DNA of 57,683 nt from Kiritimatiellia bacterium (GCA_030744755.1 JASLPY010000028.1:1-57683); one strand, 5' to 3'. Shown: positions 17,261-26,389, counted from the stretch's first letter. Made by a program: numbers and translations. The notes: generated by a model not told the origin, from the sequence alone.

Positions 17261-17353
17261 GTCAGGGATTGTGATCAGTGTAAAGTAGCAATCGCTTGAA
17301 TTACTGCACGGAGTGGGAACACTCGAAGTAGTACAGACAAAATGGGGACCGAA

Positions 17354-17779
17354 ATGAGTCGAGACCTGATTCTCGTTATAGATGATGATGAAGAATGGCG
17401 CAGCTACATCTGCAGCGCCCTGGGTCAAGCTTACCCGGTACGACTTGCATCCGATGGCTCAAGTGGTCTGACAATCGCTTGCGAAGCTCGACCTACGCTC
17501 ATCATACTTGATGTCATGATGCCGGACGGGATGGACGGTTTCACGACACTCGCCAGGCTGAAAAAAGACGAACGCACCAGGGATATCCCTGTGATAATGC
17601 TAACCAGCGTAAATGCGGTCACTGACTCCTGCTATAACGCGGGACACCTGAAAGAGTATCTCGATTGTGAGCCTGCCGCCTTCCTGGAAAAGCCGATAGA
17701 GCCGGACCGCCTGCTGGCTGAGGTGATTCGTATCCTGGAGCCGGGAACTGTGGACGAGGACACGACACCAACGGCTTGA
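17354..17779 (+). CDS. Stand-alone response-regulator receiver
   Basis: 141 residues made of one CheY-like receiver. It has the acidic pair in LVIDDDEEW, phosphoacceptor Asp in LIILDVMMPDGMDGF, Thr/Ser in VIMLTSV and Lys in FLEKPIEPDRLL. A short extra loop (CYNAGHLKEYLDCEP) sits before the Lys, as in receivers linked to some anaerobic sensor kinases. No output domain and no adjacent kinase. I prefer the second ATG because GGGGAC lies just upstream; the first is at 17342. Confidence 0.8.
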   Translation: MSRDLILVIDDDEEWRSYICSALGQAYPVRLASDGSSGLTIACEARPTLIILDVMMPDGMDGFTTLARLKKDERTRDIPVIMLTSVNAVTDSCYNAGHLKEYLDCEPAAFLEKPIEPDRLLAEVIRILEPGTVDEDTTPTA

Positions 17780-17887
17780 CATCATCAGGCCAGGCCGGAC
17801 GACCTTGAGAACCAAAACATCTCGTGTCTGGCTGAACGAGAGCAAGTGTAGACTTGCCAAGTGCATCCACTTGCAGCGTGCACTACG

Positions 17888-18682
17888 CTACTTCGCATAA
17901 CTGTGCAGCCCTGAGAGAAGGAAATTCACACCCACGTATGTGAACAGAACAGAGGCGAAGCCAATGATCGAGATCCACGCCGCCCGTTTGCCTCGCCACC
18001 CTCGCATGAAACGGCAATGCAGAAAACCGGCGTATATCAGCCACGTGATCAACGACCATGTCTCTTTCGGATCCCACGACCAGTAGGTACCCCAGGCGGA
18101 GTTGGCCCAGACCGCACCGGTTATAATGCCCACGGCCAAGAAGAGGAACCCGAAAGAAATCGTCTTGGTCATCGCTGTATCAAAAGCATTCTGAAGCTCC
18201 GAGTTGCCGCCAGCGCCTTCCCTGGACACTATGAGGTAGCCAATGCTGGCAACAAATGACACCGCGAATCCGGCATACCCCAGAAAACAGGTAAAGACAT
18301 GCACACTGAGCCAGTTGCTCTGGAGCGCAGGCATCAGAGGCTTAATGTCTGACTCAAATGCGCTGGCGTAAGCCAACGCCAGCACCGCCAACAATGATGC
18401 AGCCGCCTCGAGAGCAGGGACATGCGTCCTGATTCGCAGAACGAGGTAGACGACGGCCACAGCCCACGCAAACAAGACCAGCGACTCGAACATGTTGCTG
18501 AACGGTGCCCGCCCGGCCTCTGCCCATCGGACAGCAATGTAGGCGGTCTGCACCAGCACACCTGCTGCCAGACTTGCCGTAGATGCAATTGACAGGCCGC
18601 GTTTCGTGTGAAACGAGTTAATGGCAGACAGCACCAGTGCCACAAGATAGCAGCAGAAACCTATATTGAACATGATCGTCAT
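17888..18682 (-). CDS. ccsA: Cytochrome c biogenesis protein CcsA/ResC
   Basis: 264 residues with about seven or eight membrane segments. The heme-handling tryptophan-rich motif is WANSAWGTYWSWDPKETW (about residues 192-209). Conserved His residues lie on both sides (LSVHVFTCF and GLHSYAK). With ResB it carries heme across the inner membrane and attaches it to CxxCH of c-type cytochromes (system II). The start overlaps the resB stop by four bases, and the fused type of system II is not used here. The heme genes start divergently 1.6 kb away. Confidence 0.9.
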   Translation of the reverse strand: MTIMFNIGFCCYLVALVLSAINSFHTKRGLSIASTASLAAGVLVQTAYIAVRWAEAGRAPFSNMFESLVLFAWAVAVVYLVLRIRTHVPALEAAASLLAVLALAYASAFESDIKPLMPALQSNWLSVHVFTCFLGYAGFAVSFVASIGYLIVSREGAGGNSELQNAFDTAMTKTISFGFLFLAVGIITGAVWANSAWGTYWSWDPKETWSLITWLIYAGFLHCRFMRGWRGKRAAWISIIGFASVLFTYVGVNFLLSGLHSYAK

Positions 18683-19944
18683 GATTTCTCTCCAGTCTTC
18701 TCCCCCCTGGCTTTAAGCCATGGGCACAAGTAGAATACTATTGTCAGGCCCAGTATCATCAGCGCGAAGCCTGCATATACAACTGGGACACCTGGGTCTT
18801 TTACGACCTGCAGCAGCGTGTAGGTCAGATCGTTCGGATCATAACTCGCCTGGTAAAAACTGTAGCCCATGTACGAAAGCGGTGCATTTACCTCGATAAT
18901 CTTCTCAAGCACGACCTTGTCGTTCTCAAGAATCTGAAGGTGGCTCTTGTAATCCTTGACCTGTGGCGGGGGGCCTTCCCGACTGGCCCCTGAGCCCCGC
19001 TCAAACACGAGTTTAAAGGGTGTCGATACCGTGTTGGAATCGCTATTCGCATGCATGTCGAAGTCAGGGAAATTGGCAAAAAGCCAGTGATCGTTCGTGT
19101 TGCCCGAAGCCGATACTACGGATACAAGAACCGCTGGATTCTTCGGCTCAGCGGACCGGCTTATCACTTCCCTGGTGTCAACGTCTACGGCGAAATCCGG
19201 CAGATATTGAAGAATCCTGATATGGTAGCTATCATCGGCTTTGGATACTTCCAGCTCGGACGGCCAAATGTACTCTGCGCCGAGAACAACTGGAATTGCC
19301 GCAGCCAGTTCCTTCTCAGGCCACTGTGCAATCACCTGGCCGAGTGAATCGGAATCGGGCATCGCCGGCGTGTCGCCGGGTTTCTCGTATACCTCTATGT
19401 CGAAATCCAGCAGGTGAACCCCGAAAGGAATCTGCTGGACATCTCCTTTCTCGCTCATAAAGAAGGTAGCCATCTGACCTTCCCGCAATTCCATGTAGCC
19501 CTTTTGCCCCCACACGCCACGAATCACGCCGCCACCAAGGATCAGAAGCATGCTGACATGTGTTATCACCGAACCGGTGATCCGTACGCGTACCAGGCCC
19601 TTCTTCGCTTTCACGGCCGCCGAAACCCTGCGCGATGTGCAAACACTCAGACTGGCCGACAGAAGCACCAGCAGCATGGTGAACCAGCTAGCCGAAAACA
19701 CGTTGGTAAGACCCATGGCCGTCAACATGTCCATTCTGGATTTGGCATCCGGATTCTGCTGAAGGTACTTCGCGACCTGGCTGCCCTGTGGCAGCAGGGT
19801 TCCGATTATGCAAGCGACGGCTATCAACACCACGATCAGCAGTGCGAACTTCAGAGATCCCAAAAGCGAGATCACCCGCATCAACGGCGATTTCGGTTGC
19901 CGCTTTCCGTCACGAGCGGAATTGTCTTTATTCTCTTTCATCAT
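18679..19944 (-). CDS. resB: Cytochrome c biogenesis protein ResB
   Basis: 421 residues. Membrane segments are near the N-terminus (SLKFALLIVVLIAVACIIGT, typical of ResB), at about 80 and 130, and at the C-terminus (VVYAGFALMILGLTIVFYL). A periplasmic domain of about 230 residues lies before the last segment, and the conserved YMGYSFYQASYDP is in it. It partners with CcsA in system II cytochrome c maturation. The ATGATG start follows GAGAGC weakly. First gene of a two-gene operon. Confidence 0.9.
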   Translation of the reverse strand: MMKENKDNSARDGKRQPKSPLMRVISLLGSLKFALLIVVLIAVACIIGTLLPQGSQVAKYLQQNPDAKSRMDMLTAMGLTNVFSASWFTMLLVLLSASLSVCTSRRVSAAVKAKKGLVRVRITGSVITHVSMLLILGGGVIRGVWGQKGYMELREGQMATFFMSEKGDVQQIPFGVHLLDFDIEVYEKPGDTPAMPDSDSLGQVIAQWPEKELAAAIPVVLGAEYIWPSELEVSKADDSYHIRILQYLPDFAVDVDTREVISRSAEPKNPAVLVSVVSASGNTNDHWLFANFPDFDMHANSDSNTVSTPFKLVFERGSGASREGPPPQVKDYKSHLQILENDKVVLEKIIEVNAPLSYMGYSFYQASYDPNDLTYTLLQVVKDPGVPVVYAGFALMILGLTIVFYLCPWLKARGEKTGEKS

Positions 19945-20023
19945 CAGCTCTCAAAGACCATGCCTTTGGGTTACACTCGTTCCGCCTCCCACAACCGTGG
20001 GACCGGTACAGAACGAAGGATTA

Positions 20024-20052
20024 ACCATAGCACAACATTGTGGCACAGACAA
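20024..20052 (-). promoter_or_regulatory. Candidate promoter for resB-ccsA
   Basis: On the minus strand TTGTCT and TATGGT are separated by 17 bp, giving a leader of about 75 bases that includes a small CCCAC/GTGGG hairpin near 19990. The rest of the 316-bp divergent gap (19945-20260) should hold the hem operon promoter. A TTGACT at about 20194 and an inverted repeat GGTCA-8-TGACC nearby are weak candidates. Confidence 0.35.
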
Positions 20053-20260
20053 CCAGACAGAGTTATTCTCACAATGACAGACACCAGCCATTGTCCGCCG
20101 GCACGTGCCGCAGTAGACTTCCGTTCACAGAAAAACTGCAGTAATTCGGGCATTTTCCCAGCGGAAACGTATGGAAACAGGGGAGGGTCAGGCTTGACTA
20201 GAGGTCAGCCATAAGTGACCCTAATGAGAATAGGTCGATGCTGTATTTGGAAGGGAAGCC

Positions 20261-21100
20261 ATGGAGTTGGCATTCATTATTATTGGAATAGGTCTGTACG
20301 GACTGGCGTCCGTGCTAGCCGTTGTTTCCTTCGTTCGACCGGGACCGTCGACAGAGCGAAACGTACGAGTGAGCATGGCGGCGGGGTCTACTGCACTGCT
20401 AGCCATACTCCTGCTGCATGGTGTGCGGTCCGGCACGGTCCCCGCATTCAGTCGCTTCGATGCCATGGCCTGCTACTCTGTCGCTGCAACGGCCGCATAC
20501 TTGCACATGGCGATGAAAGATCGCACGCGTGGAATCTCGATAATCATTGCCCCGTACCTGACCGCCATGCTGATTCTGGCCGTATCATCCGGCTATACTG
20601 GCACGGTCAAAGCTCCGGCAGTTCAGAACATGTGGCTCGGACTGCATGTACTAACCGCTTTTGTGAGCTATGCCCTTTTCAGCCTGGCGGGCATTCTCGC
20701 CCTGGCCTACGTTCTGCAGGATAACAACCTTAAACGTAAACGAATCACGACCCTGTCCAGACTTCCCGCGCTTGAAACGCTTGACCGCCTCATGTCGCAC
20801 CAGGTCGGTATTGCCTTCCTCACCCTCACGGTATCCATTGTTCTGGGCTTTGTCCTCGTCCGCATGACGGGCGGTGATGGACGATGGTTAACCGACCCAA
20901 AAGTTGCCGCGACTGTCATGACGTGGGCGGTTTACGCCGTGCTGGTCCACATGCGTGCGAGTGCAGGTCGGCACGGAAGGGGCCTCGCGCTGGTGACCGT
21001 TCTCGGGTTCTGCTGCGTGCTGTTTGCTTTTGTTGGCGTACATGCCATTGCCAACAGCGTCCATAGTTTTCCCCTCATAAGCGTTCCGGTAGGTCAGTGA
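20261..21100 (+). CDS. HemX/CcsA-like integral membrane protein
   Basis: 279 residues with about eight hydrophobic helices. It resembles the CcsA/HemX family in layout, with a conserved His in LGLHVLTAFVSYALFS and another in AIANSVHSF near the end. It lacks the tryptophan-rich WWD heme motif present in the ccsA at 17888. HemX-type proteins are often encoded just before hemA and can lower glutamyl-tRNA reductase levels or help heme handling (family knowledge). Here its TGA overlaps the hemA ATG. Function otherwise open. Confidence 0.75.
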   Translation: MELAFIIIGIGLYGLASVLAVVSFVRPGPSTERNVRVSMAAGSTALLAILLLHGVRSGTVPAFSRFDAMACYSVAATAAYLHMAMKDRTRGISIIIAPYLTAMLILAVSSGYTGTVKAPAVQNMWLGLHVLTAFVSYALFSLAGILALAYVLQDNNLKRKRITTLSRLPALETLDRLMSHQVGIAFLTLTVSIVLGFVLVRMTGGDGRWLTDPKVAATVMTWAVYAVLVHMRASAGRHGRGLALVTVLGFCCVLFAFVGVHAIANSVHSFPLISVPVGQ

Positions 21101-22443
21101 TGAACCTTACAGTCCTTGGTATAAATTTCCGTACGGCCCCGATTGGCCTGAGGGAGAAGGTCTCCTTCACCTCTTCGGGAATACCGATGGCACTGCAACG
21201 GATACTTGAGCAACTCCCGGAATCTGAGCTTGTGCTCGTGTCCACCTGCAACCGGACGGAGCTGTACGTTGCCGGAATCGAAATTGCCGACAAGAAGGGC
21301 GAGCTCGTGCGGGCGCTGTTGACTGACGTGCAGGCGGACGAAACCGGGGAACTGTCGCAGCATTTCTACCTCAAGACATCCCACGAGGCCGCAGAGCATC
21401 TCATCGCCGTAGTGTGCAGCCTTGATTCGATGGTGGTTGGGGAAACCGAGATCCTTGGCCAGGTCAAGGAGGCATACATGCTTGCCCGGCAGGAGGGCAC
21501 CGTAGGAAAGATCCTTAACCCGCTGTTTCAGACCGCCTTCCGGTACGCCAAACGGGTGCACACCGAAACAGACATCTGCCGGGGCCGCGTATCGGTAAGC
21601 TCCATAGCCGTGGACTTTGCATGCAAAGTTTTTGATCAGCTTGACCGAAAAACTGTTATGATCGTTGGCGCCGGCGAAACTGCAGAGCTGGCGCTCAAAA
21701 GCCTCGTCGACAAGGGTGTCAACGAAGTACTGGTGCTCAACCGTTCATTCCATAATGGCAAGGCGCTCGCCGAACAGCACGGAGGGCGGGCAATCCAGTT
21801 CGAGCTCCTGACGGATTACCTCTCCGGCACTGATATCGTTATCAGTTCCACGTCTGCACCTCACTGCGTGATCCACGCCAACACGGTGCGCAGCGCTATC
21901 AAGGCACGTCGAGGCCGACCCATGCTACTGATCGATATCGCCGTGCCACGCGACATCGAAGCCGCGGCAGGAGACCTTGAGAACGTATACCTGTACCATA
22001 TAGACGACCTGCAGAAGGTGGCTTACGAGAACCTGTCGAAACGAGAGCAGGGCGTCGAGAAAGCCTGGCGTATCGTAAAGGAAGGAACCGCCGAACTGGC
22101 TGCAACGTTCGAGGGGGGGGCTCTTCGGCTTCTCCTTCGCGAGTTCGACGGATGGGGAAGGGAAATCAAGGACTCGGCCATCAAGAGGGCGTTCGCCAAG
22201 GAAAAACTCTCCTCACTCCCCGAGCCCTGCCGTGACGAGATTGAAACGCTCGTGCAGAAGACCGTCAACAAGATGCTTGCAGCCCCGAGGGAAGCACTTA
22301 AGAAAGCGGCAAAGAACGGGCAGTGGGATGACTACGCAAGAGTTGCAAGGGATCTGTTTGATTTGAAGAATGATAGTGAGCAGGAGAGTCTCGAGAAGGA
22401 GTCCGAGCGGGAGACACCCCAGAGCACCGGAAACGAGAAATGA
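21100..22443 (+). CDS. hemA: Glutamyl-tRNA reductase
   Basis: 447 residues, normal length. It reduces glutamyl-tRNA to glutamate-1-semialdehyde, the first step to tetrapyrroles. The catalytic Cys lies in VLVSTCNRTELY, a conserved segment is SLDSMVVGETEILGQVK, the NADPH domain has VMIVGAGETAELAL, and a C-terminal dimer region follows. The ATG at 21100 overlaps the upstream stop (TGATG); a GTG one codon up is less likely. The C-terminal 25 residues are unusually charged (Glu/Ser-rich). Confidence 0.95.
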   Translation: MNLTVLGINFRTAPIGLREKVSFTSSGIPMALQRILEQLPESELVLVSTCNRTELYVAGIEIADKKGELVRALLTDVQADETGELSQHFYLKTSHEAAEHLIAVVCSLDSMVVGETEILGQVKEAYMLARQEGTVGKILNPLFQTAFRYAKRVHTETDICRGRVSVSSIAVDFACKVFDQLDRKTVMIVGAGETAELALKSLVDKGVNEVLVLNRSFHNGKALAEQHGGRAIQFELLTDYLSGTDIVISSTSAPHCVIHANTVRSAIKARRGRPMLLIDIAVPRDIEAAAGDLENVYLYHIDDLQKVAYENLSKREQGVEKAWRIVKEGTAELAATFEGGALRLLLREFDGWGREIKDSAIKRAFAKEKLSSLPEPCRDEIETLVQKTVNKMLAAPREALKKAAKNGQWDDYARVARDLFDLKNDSEQESLEKESERETPQSTGNEK

Positions 22444-22511
22444 AATGTGGTTCGTAGCATGATACTTCGATAACATTTCCCAATGACACAACTAACGACC
22501 AGGAAAATACT

Positions 22512-23696
22512 ATGATAGGTATATCGAAACTCTACTGCGGAACAGTCGAACAGTCGGACCCGCTCCGTTACAGCCGGCAGTCCAAGGATCTTCCCTCCCA
22601 CCTCCTGCAGTTCTCAAAAGACAAGAAGCCGGTGGTTGTATGGAACGTCGGGCGCCGCTGCAATCTCCGGTGCGTCCACTGTTACTCCCATTCAAGTGAC
22701 GTCGACTACACCGGTGAACTGTCACACGAAGAAGGCGCGGCGCTGCTAGACGATCTCGCCGATTTCGGTGCCCCGGTAATGTTGTTCTCCGGCGGAGAAC
22801 CACTCATGAGACCCGACATATTCCGGCTCATCGAGAGGGCGGCGGAGAAAGGAATGCGCGCGGTTGTATCGACCAACGGCACATTGATCACCGAAGACAT
22901 AGCGGCACAATTGAAGGATGCCGGACTCTCTTACGTGGGCATCAGCATTGATGGCCTCCAGGAAACAAACGACCTCTTTCGCGGCGTTGAAGGCGCGTTC
23001 GAACAGGCACTCCAAGGCGTACGCAGTTGCCTTTCGCGTGGCGTGAAAGTGGGACTGCGGTTCACCATAACACGCAGCAACTACAAAGACGTGCCGGGAA
23101 TCTTCGACCTTATAGAGAAAGAGGGAATTCCCCGGGTCTGCTTCTACCACCTGGTATACACGGGACGGGGAAGCAGCCTGATCGAATCCAGCCGCATGAC
23201 CCACGAGGAAACCAGACGTACGGTAGACCTCATTATGGAGAGGACGAAGGCGCTGCACGAAGCCGGAAAGACTGTCGAAGTACTGACGGTCGACAACCAC
23301 ACCGATGGCCCGTACGTTTACATGCGACTGCTGAAAGAGAACCCGGAACGGGCTGCCAACGTGCTCGAACTGTTGAAGATGAACGGCGGAAACAGCAGCG
23401 GAACGGGTATCGGTTGTGTCAGCTGGGACGGCTCAGTGCACCCTGACCAGTTCTGGCGGCATCACTCGTTCGGCAATGTCAGGGAACGTCTCTTCAGTGA
23501 CATCTGGACAGATACGTCCGAGGAGCTCCTTGGAAAACTGAGAGAAAGAAAGAAATACCTGAAAGGCCGTTGCGCTGCCTGTAAATGGCTGGATATCTGC
23601 AACGGAAACTTCAGGGTACGGGCGGAAGCAGTTTCCGGCGACATATGGGCAGAGGAACCGGATTGCTATCTCACTGACGAGGAGATCGGCCTGTGA
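22512..23696 (+). CDS. ahbC: 12,18-didecarboxysiroheme deacetylase (radical SAM)
   Basis: 394 residues. It opens MIGISKLYCGTVEQSD, which is characteristic of AhbC, and has the radical-SAM CNLRCVHCYS at about 54-63. The C-terminal part has auxiliary-cluster cysteines in GIGCVSWDGS and CAACKWLDIC, with a last Cys in EPDCYL. AhbC removes the two acetate side chains of didecarboxysiroheme to give Fe-coproporphyrin III. NirJ of heme d1 synthesis is the close relative. The presence of ahbD, ahbAB and sirC in the same run supports the heme role. It overlaps ahbD by four bases. Confidence 0.92.
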   Translation: MIGISKLYCGTVEQSDPLRYSRQSKDLPSHLLQFSKDKKPVVVWNVGRRCNLRCVHCYSHSSDVDYTGELSHEEGAALLDDLADFGAPVMLFSGGEPLMRPDIFRLIERAAEKGMRAVVSTNGTLITEDIAAQLKDAGLSYVGISIDGLQETNDLFRGVEGAFEQALQGVRSCLSRGVKVGLRFTITRSNYKDVPGIFDLIEKEGIPRVCFYHLVYTGRGSSLIESSRMTHEETRRTVDLIMERTKALHEAGKTVEVLTVDNHTDGPYVYMRLLKENPERAANVLELLKMNGGNSSGTGIGCVSWDGSVHPDQFWRHHSFGNVRERLFSDIWTDTSEELLGKLRERKKYLKGRCAACKWLDICNGNFRVRAEAVSGDIWAEEPDCYLTDEEIGL

Positions 23697-24757
23697 AGGA
23701 TACTCTCCGACTGGTTTTCTGGGAACTTACGGCAAGGTGCAACCTGACCTGCAAGCACTGCAGGGCGGAAGCGCAAGATCATTTCGTCAAGGGGGAACTG
23801 ACAACAGACGAAATACTGTCGGTTACAAGAGATATCAGGGATGCTGCCGATCCTATCATGATACTGACGGGAGGAGAACCGCTGGTAAGGGAAGATTTCT
23901 TCGACATTGCAGAGGCCTGCACGAAAATGTTTACCCGCGTGGCAGTCGCAACGAACGGGACCCTCGTCGACGATGCCATGGCCGCCAGGATAGTATCCTC
24001 CGGTATCCAGAAGGCGAGCATCAGCCTGGACGGAGCGATTGCTTCAACTCACGACGAGTTCAGGGGACTTCCGGGAAGCTTCGACGATGCCCTCAGGGGC
24101 CTTGACTCTCTGAGGAAAGCCGGCCTGCCGGTTCAGGTCAATGTCACAGTGGCAAGGCATAACCTTACCGAACTTGAGGACATTATGAACCTGGCAATTG
24201 AGCACGGCGCCGATGCCTTCCATGTGTTCGTACTGGTACCCGTCGGCTGCGGTGCCGAGATCAGCGACGAGATCCGTCTCTCACCCGAAGAGATGGAAAC
24301 AGTCTTGCGATGGCTTTTCGACAGGTCGATTGAATTGCGGGACCGGATGCACGTAAAGGCCACCTGTGCCCCCCAGTACTATCGCATCATGCGTGAGGTA
24401 TCTCGTGAAAGGGGAATCAACATAGAGAGCAAGGCTCACGGCATGCACGCCATGACGCGTGGTTGCCTCGCAGGCACCGCGGTATGCTTCCTGTCCAGGA
24501 CCGGCGATGTGCAACCCTGCGGCTACCTGCCTGTGCGCGTAGGTAATGTGCGCGAGCAGAAGTTCGGCGATATATGGAAGGAATCAGAAGAATTCAGTTC
24601 CCTCAGACAACCCCAGGAACTCAAGGGAAAGTGCGGGGCTTGCGGCTACCGCGTAGTCTGCGCAGGCTGCCGGGCCAGGGCCTTTGCCGACAACAGCGAC
24701 TTCCTTTCTGAGGATCCTGACTGCACTTACATCCCACGATCAAAGGACGAAAAATGA
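23693..24757 (+). CDS. ahbD: Siroheme-pathway heme synthase (radical SAM)
   Basis: 354 residues starting at GTG inside the ahbC stop (GTGA). The radical-SAM motif is CNLTCKHCRA at 16-25. The C-terminal auxiliary-cluster region has GCLAGTAVCFLSRTGDVQPC and CGACGYRVVCAGCRARAF. AhbD oxidatively decarboxylates two propionates of Fe-coproporphyrin III to vinyls, giving heme b without oxygen. The order ahbC-ahbD-ahbAB with overlaps shows tight co-translation. Confidence 0.92.
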   Translation: MKDTLRLVFWELTARCNLTCKHCRAEAQDHFVKGELTTDEILSVTRDIRDAADPIMILTGGEPLVREDFFDIAEACTKMFTRVAVATNGTLVDDAMAARIVSSGIQKASISLDGAIASTHDEFRGLPGSFDDALRGLDSLRKAGLPVQVNVTVARHNLTELEDIMNLAIEHGADAFHVFVLVPVGCGAEISDEIRLSPEEMETVLRWLFDRSIELRDRMHVKATCAPQYYRIMREVSRERGINIESKAHGMHAMTRGCLAGTAVCFLSRTGDVQPCGYLPVRVGNVREQKFGDIWKESEEFSSLRQPQELKGKCGACGYRVVCAGCRARAFADNSDFLSEDPDCTYIPRSKDEK

Positions 24758-25887
24758 CATCTGACGTAACAGACAATACCGACGCCGCATTACTGCTGGC
24801 TTTGCAGCGAGGCATTCCGCTTGTGGAACGGCCCTTCTCTCACATCTGCGGGGAACTCGGGCTGTCCGAGGAGCATATTGTTGAACGCCTGGTCTCATAC
24901 CTGGAAACCGGGATCGCAAGGCGTTTTGGCGCGGTTTTCGACTCACGCGGCCTCGGCTACAATAGTACGCTCTGCGCAGTCGACGTGCCGCACGACGACC
25001 TTGACAGAGCGGCCGGCCTCGTTACCCCCCACCCCGGTGTTACGCATTGCTACGAGCGCGAAGGTTCTCCAAACCTCTGGTTCACCGTGACCGCGCAGGC
25101 AGAATCGCTGCAGGACGAACTGGCGAGAATGGCAGACCTCCTCGCGCCATACAGGCTACTGGATCTTCCTGCGATAAAGAGATTCAAGATTGAAGCGGTC
25201 TTCGATGCTCGGAAGCCGGAAATTGAACAGCCCTGCCCAAAGGACGTGGCATTGGGAGGGGCAGCGGCCTCGCTGCCCGCGGACGCCGAGGCCGGCGTCC
25301 CTCCCGTGGGAGCGCAATCGCATAGTCAAGGTACTGTGACCCCGCCCAAAGGACGGGCTTCCAACGAACACAACAAAACGACGGCCCTGCAGCTCAACGA
25401 GCAGCAAAGGTCGGTTGTCCGTCGCTTCCAGGGAATGATCCCTTTGACCGCTACTCCCTTTGCAGATGCGGCCGCCAAGCTTGGAATTGGCACGGAGGCA
25501 TTGCTCTCGATGCTGACCGGTTGGAAGGACGCCGGCGTGCTGCGCAGGATTGGACTTATCGTGCGTCACAGGAAGCTTGGTTTCAACGCCAACAGCATGT
25601 GCGTCTGGCCGGCAACCCCCGCGAAAGTGGCGGAAGCCGGCCCCATCCTCGCGGGTAACCCGGCAGTCACACACTGCTACGAACGGCCCTCTTTTGATTC
25701 ATTCCCTTTCAACCTGTATGCAATGGTACATGCAGACACACCTGACGCCGTGACGGGACTGTTTAACCGGCTTTCTTCAGATGCAGGATTGTCCGATGGA
25801 CGAATGATGGTGTCAGCCCGTGAATTCAAGAAAAGCAGCCCCGTGTTCTTCTACGAAAAAGATATTGGAGTGACAACTGATGACTAA
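24754..25887 (+). CDS. ahbAB: Siroheme decarboxylase, fused AhbA-AhbB
   Basis: 377 residues made of two Lrp/AsnC-like halves, normally separate proteins that form a heterodimer. The first half (about 1-155) has LVERPFSHICGELGLSEEHI, RRFGAVFDSRGLGYNSTL and GVTHCYEREGSPNLWFTVT. The second (about 210-377) has AKLGIGTEALLSML, LRRIGLIVRHRKLGFNANSM and VTHCYERP. Together they decarboxylate siroheme at C12 and C18. Which half is A and which B is tentative. The linker of about 50 residues is partly encoded by a palindromic repeat flanked by a 12-bp direct repeat (25235-25355). The start overlaps the ahbD stop. Confidence 0.88.
   Translation: MTSDVTDNTDAALLLALQRGIPLVERPFSHICGELGLSEEHIVERLVSYLETGIARRFGAVFDSRGLGYNSTLCAVDVPHDDLDRAAGLVTPHPGVTHCYEREGSPNLWFTVTAQAESLQDELARMADLLAPYRLLDLPAIKRFKIEAVFDARKPEIEQPCPKDVALGGAAASLPADAEAGVPPVGAQSHSQGTVTPPKGRASNEHNKTTALQLNEQQRSVVRRFQGMIPLTATPFADAAAKLGIGTEALLSMLTGWKDAGVLRRIGLIVRHRKLGFNANSMCVWPATPAKVAEAGPILAGNPAVTHCYERPSFDSFPFNLYAMVHADTPDAVTGLFNRLSSDAGLSDGRMMVSAREFKKSSPVFFYEKDIGVTTDD
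25235..25355 (+). repeat. Palindromic element inside ahbAB, with 12-bp direct repeats
   Basis: GCCCAAAGGACG occurs at 25235-25246 and again at 25344-25355. Between them, 25254-25305 is a nested palindrome: GGGAGG...CCTCCC enclosing stems GGCAGCG/CGCTGCC and GGACGCC/GGCGTCC. The reading frame continues through it and encodes the Ala/Pro/Gly-rich linker. The flanking repeat looks like a target duplication, though it could be chance or copied repeat material. No second copy was noticed in the window. Confidence 0.6.
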
Positions 25888-26371
25888 ACCGAACAGAGAG
25901 TCACAAGCAATCCTGCCCGTTTGTTTTCTCGTAAAGGGACAGTCATGCCTGGTTGTCGGCGGTGGCAAGATCGCCGCACGCAAAGCAGGTCACCTCCTGG
26001 ACGCTGAAGCATGCGTCACCGTGGTCTGCCCGGAAGCAGGCGATGAACTACTCAAACTGGCCGAGTCAGGATTGCTTAACCACGTCGCACGTGATTTCGA
26101 GGATGCCGACGTAGATGACAAACGGCTCGTTTTTGCCGCCACGGACAACGAGGCCGTAAACCGCCGCGTTCTGGACTGCTGCCGGGAGCGGGGCATATTG
26201 TGCAGTGCGGTCGACAGCAACTGGACATCCAGCGACTTTGTCACTCCGGCAATCTGCAGAAAGAAGGGACTGGTGGTTTCGGTATCTACCGGCGGCCGGT
26301 CATGCACAAGGGCGCGAATTGTAAAAGAGCGAATGGCCGAGTTCATCGACACTCTTGTAGACGACGATTGA
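25880..26371 (+). CDS. sirC: Precorrin-2 dehydrogenase (SirC-like)
   Basis: 163 residues: a Rossmann domain with LVVGGGKIAARKAGHLLDA at about 25-43, then VDSNWTSSDFVTPAIC and VSVSTGGRSCTRARIVKERM. It oxidises precorrin-2 to sirohydrochlorin with NAD. It is shorter than SirC (about 200) and much shorter than bifunctional Met8, and the C-terminal helical domain is nearly absent, so ferrochelatase activity is doubtful. It overlaps ahbAB by eight bases and is followed by the HemC/CobA/HemD fusion. Confidence 0.88.
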   Translation: MTKPNRESQAILPVCFLVKGQSCLVVGGGKIAARKAGHLLDAEACVTVVCPEAGDELLKLAESGLLNHVARDFEDADVDDKRLVFAATDNEAVNRRVLDCCRERGILCSAVDSNWTSSDFVTPAICRKKGLVVSVSTGGRSCTRARIVKERMAEFIDTLVDDD

Positions 26372-26389
26372 TGAGAGAGCATTTAAGGA

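Noticed and set aside
17600..17870. Two overlapping minus-strand frames of 83-88 codons at the end of the receiver gene
   Set aside because: They are antisense to the receiver gene and its short downstream gap, with no start signal or recognisable motif.
20190..20225. GGTCA-8-TGACC inverted repeat as a regulator site for the hem operon
   Set aside because: Arms of five bases are too short to support without a second instance or known consensus.
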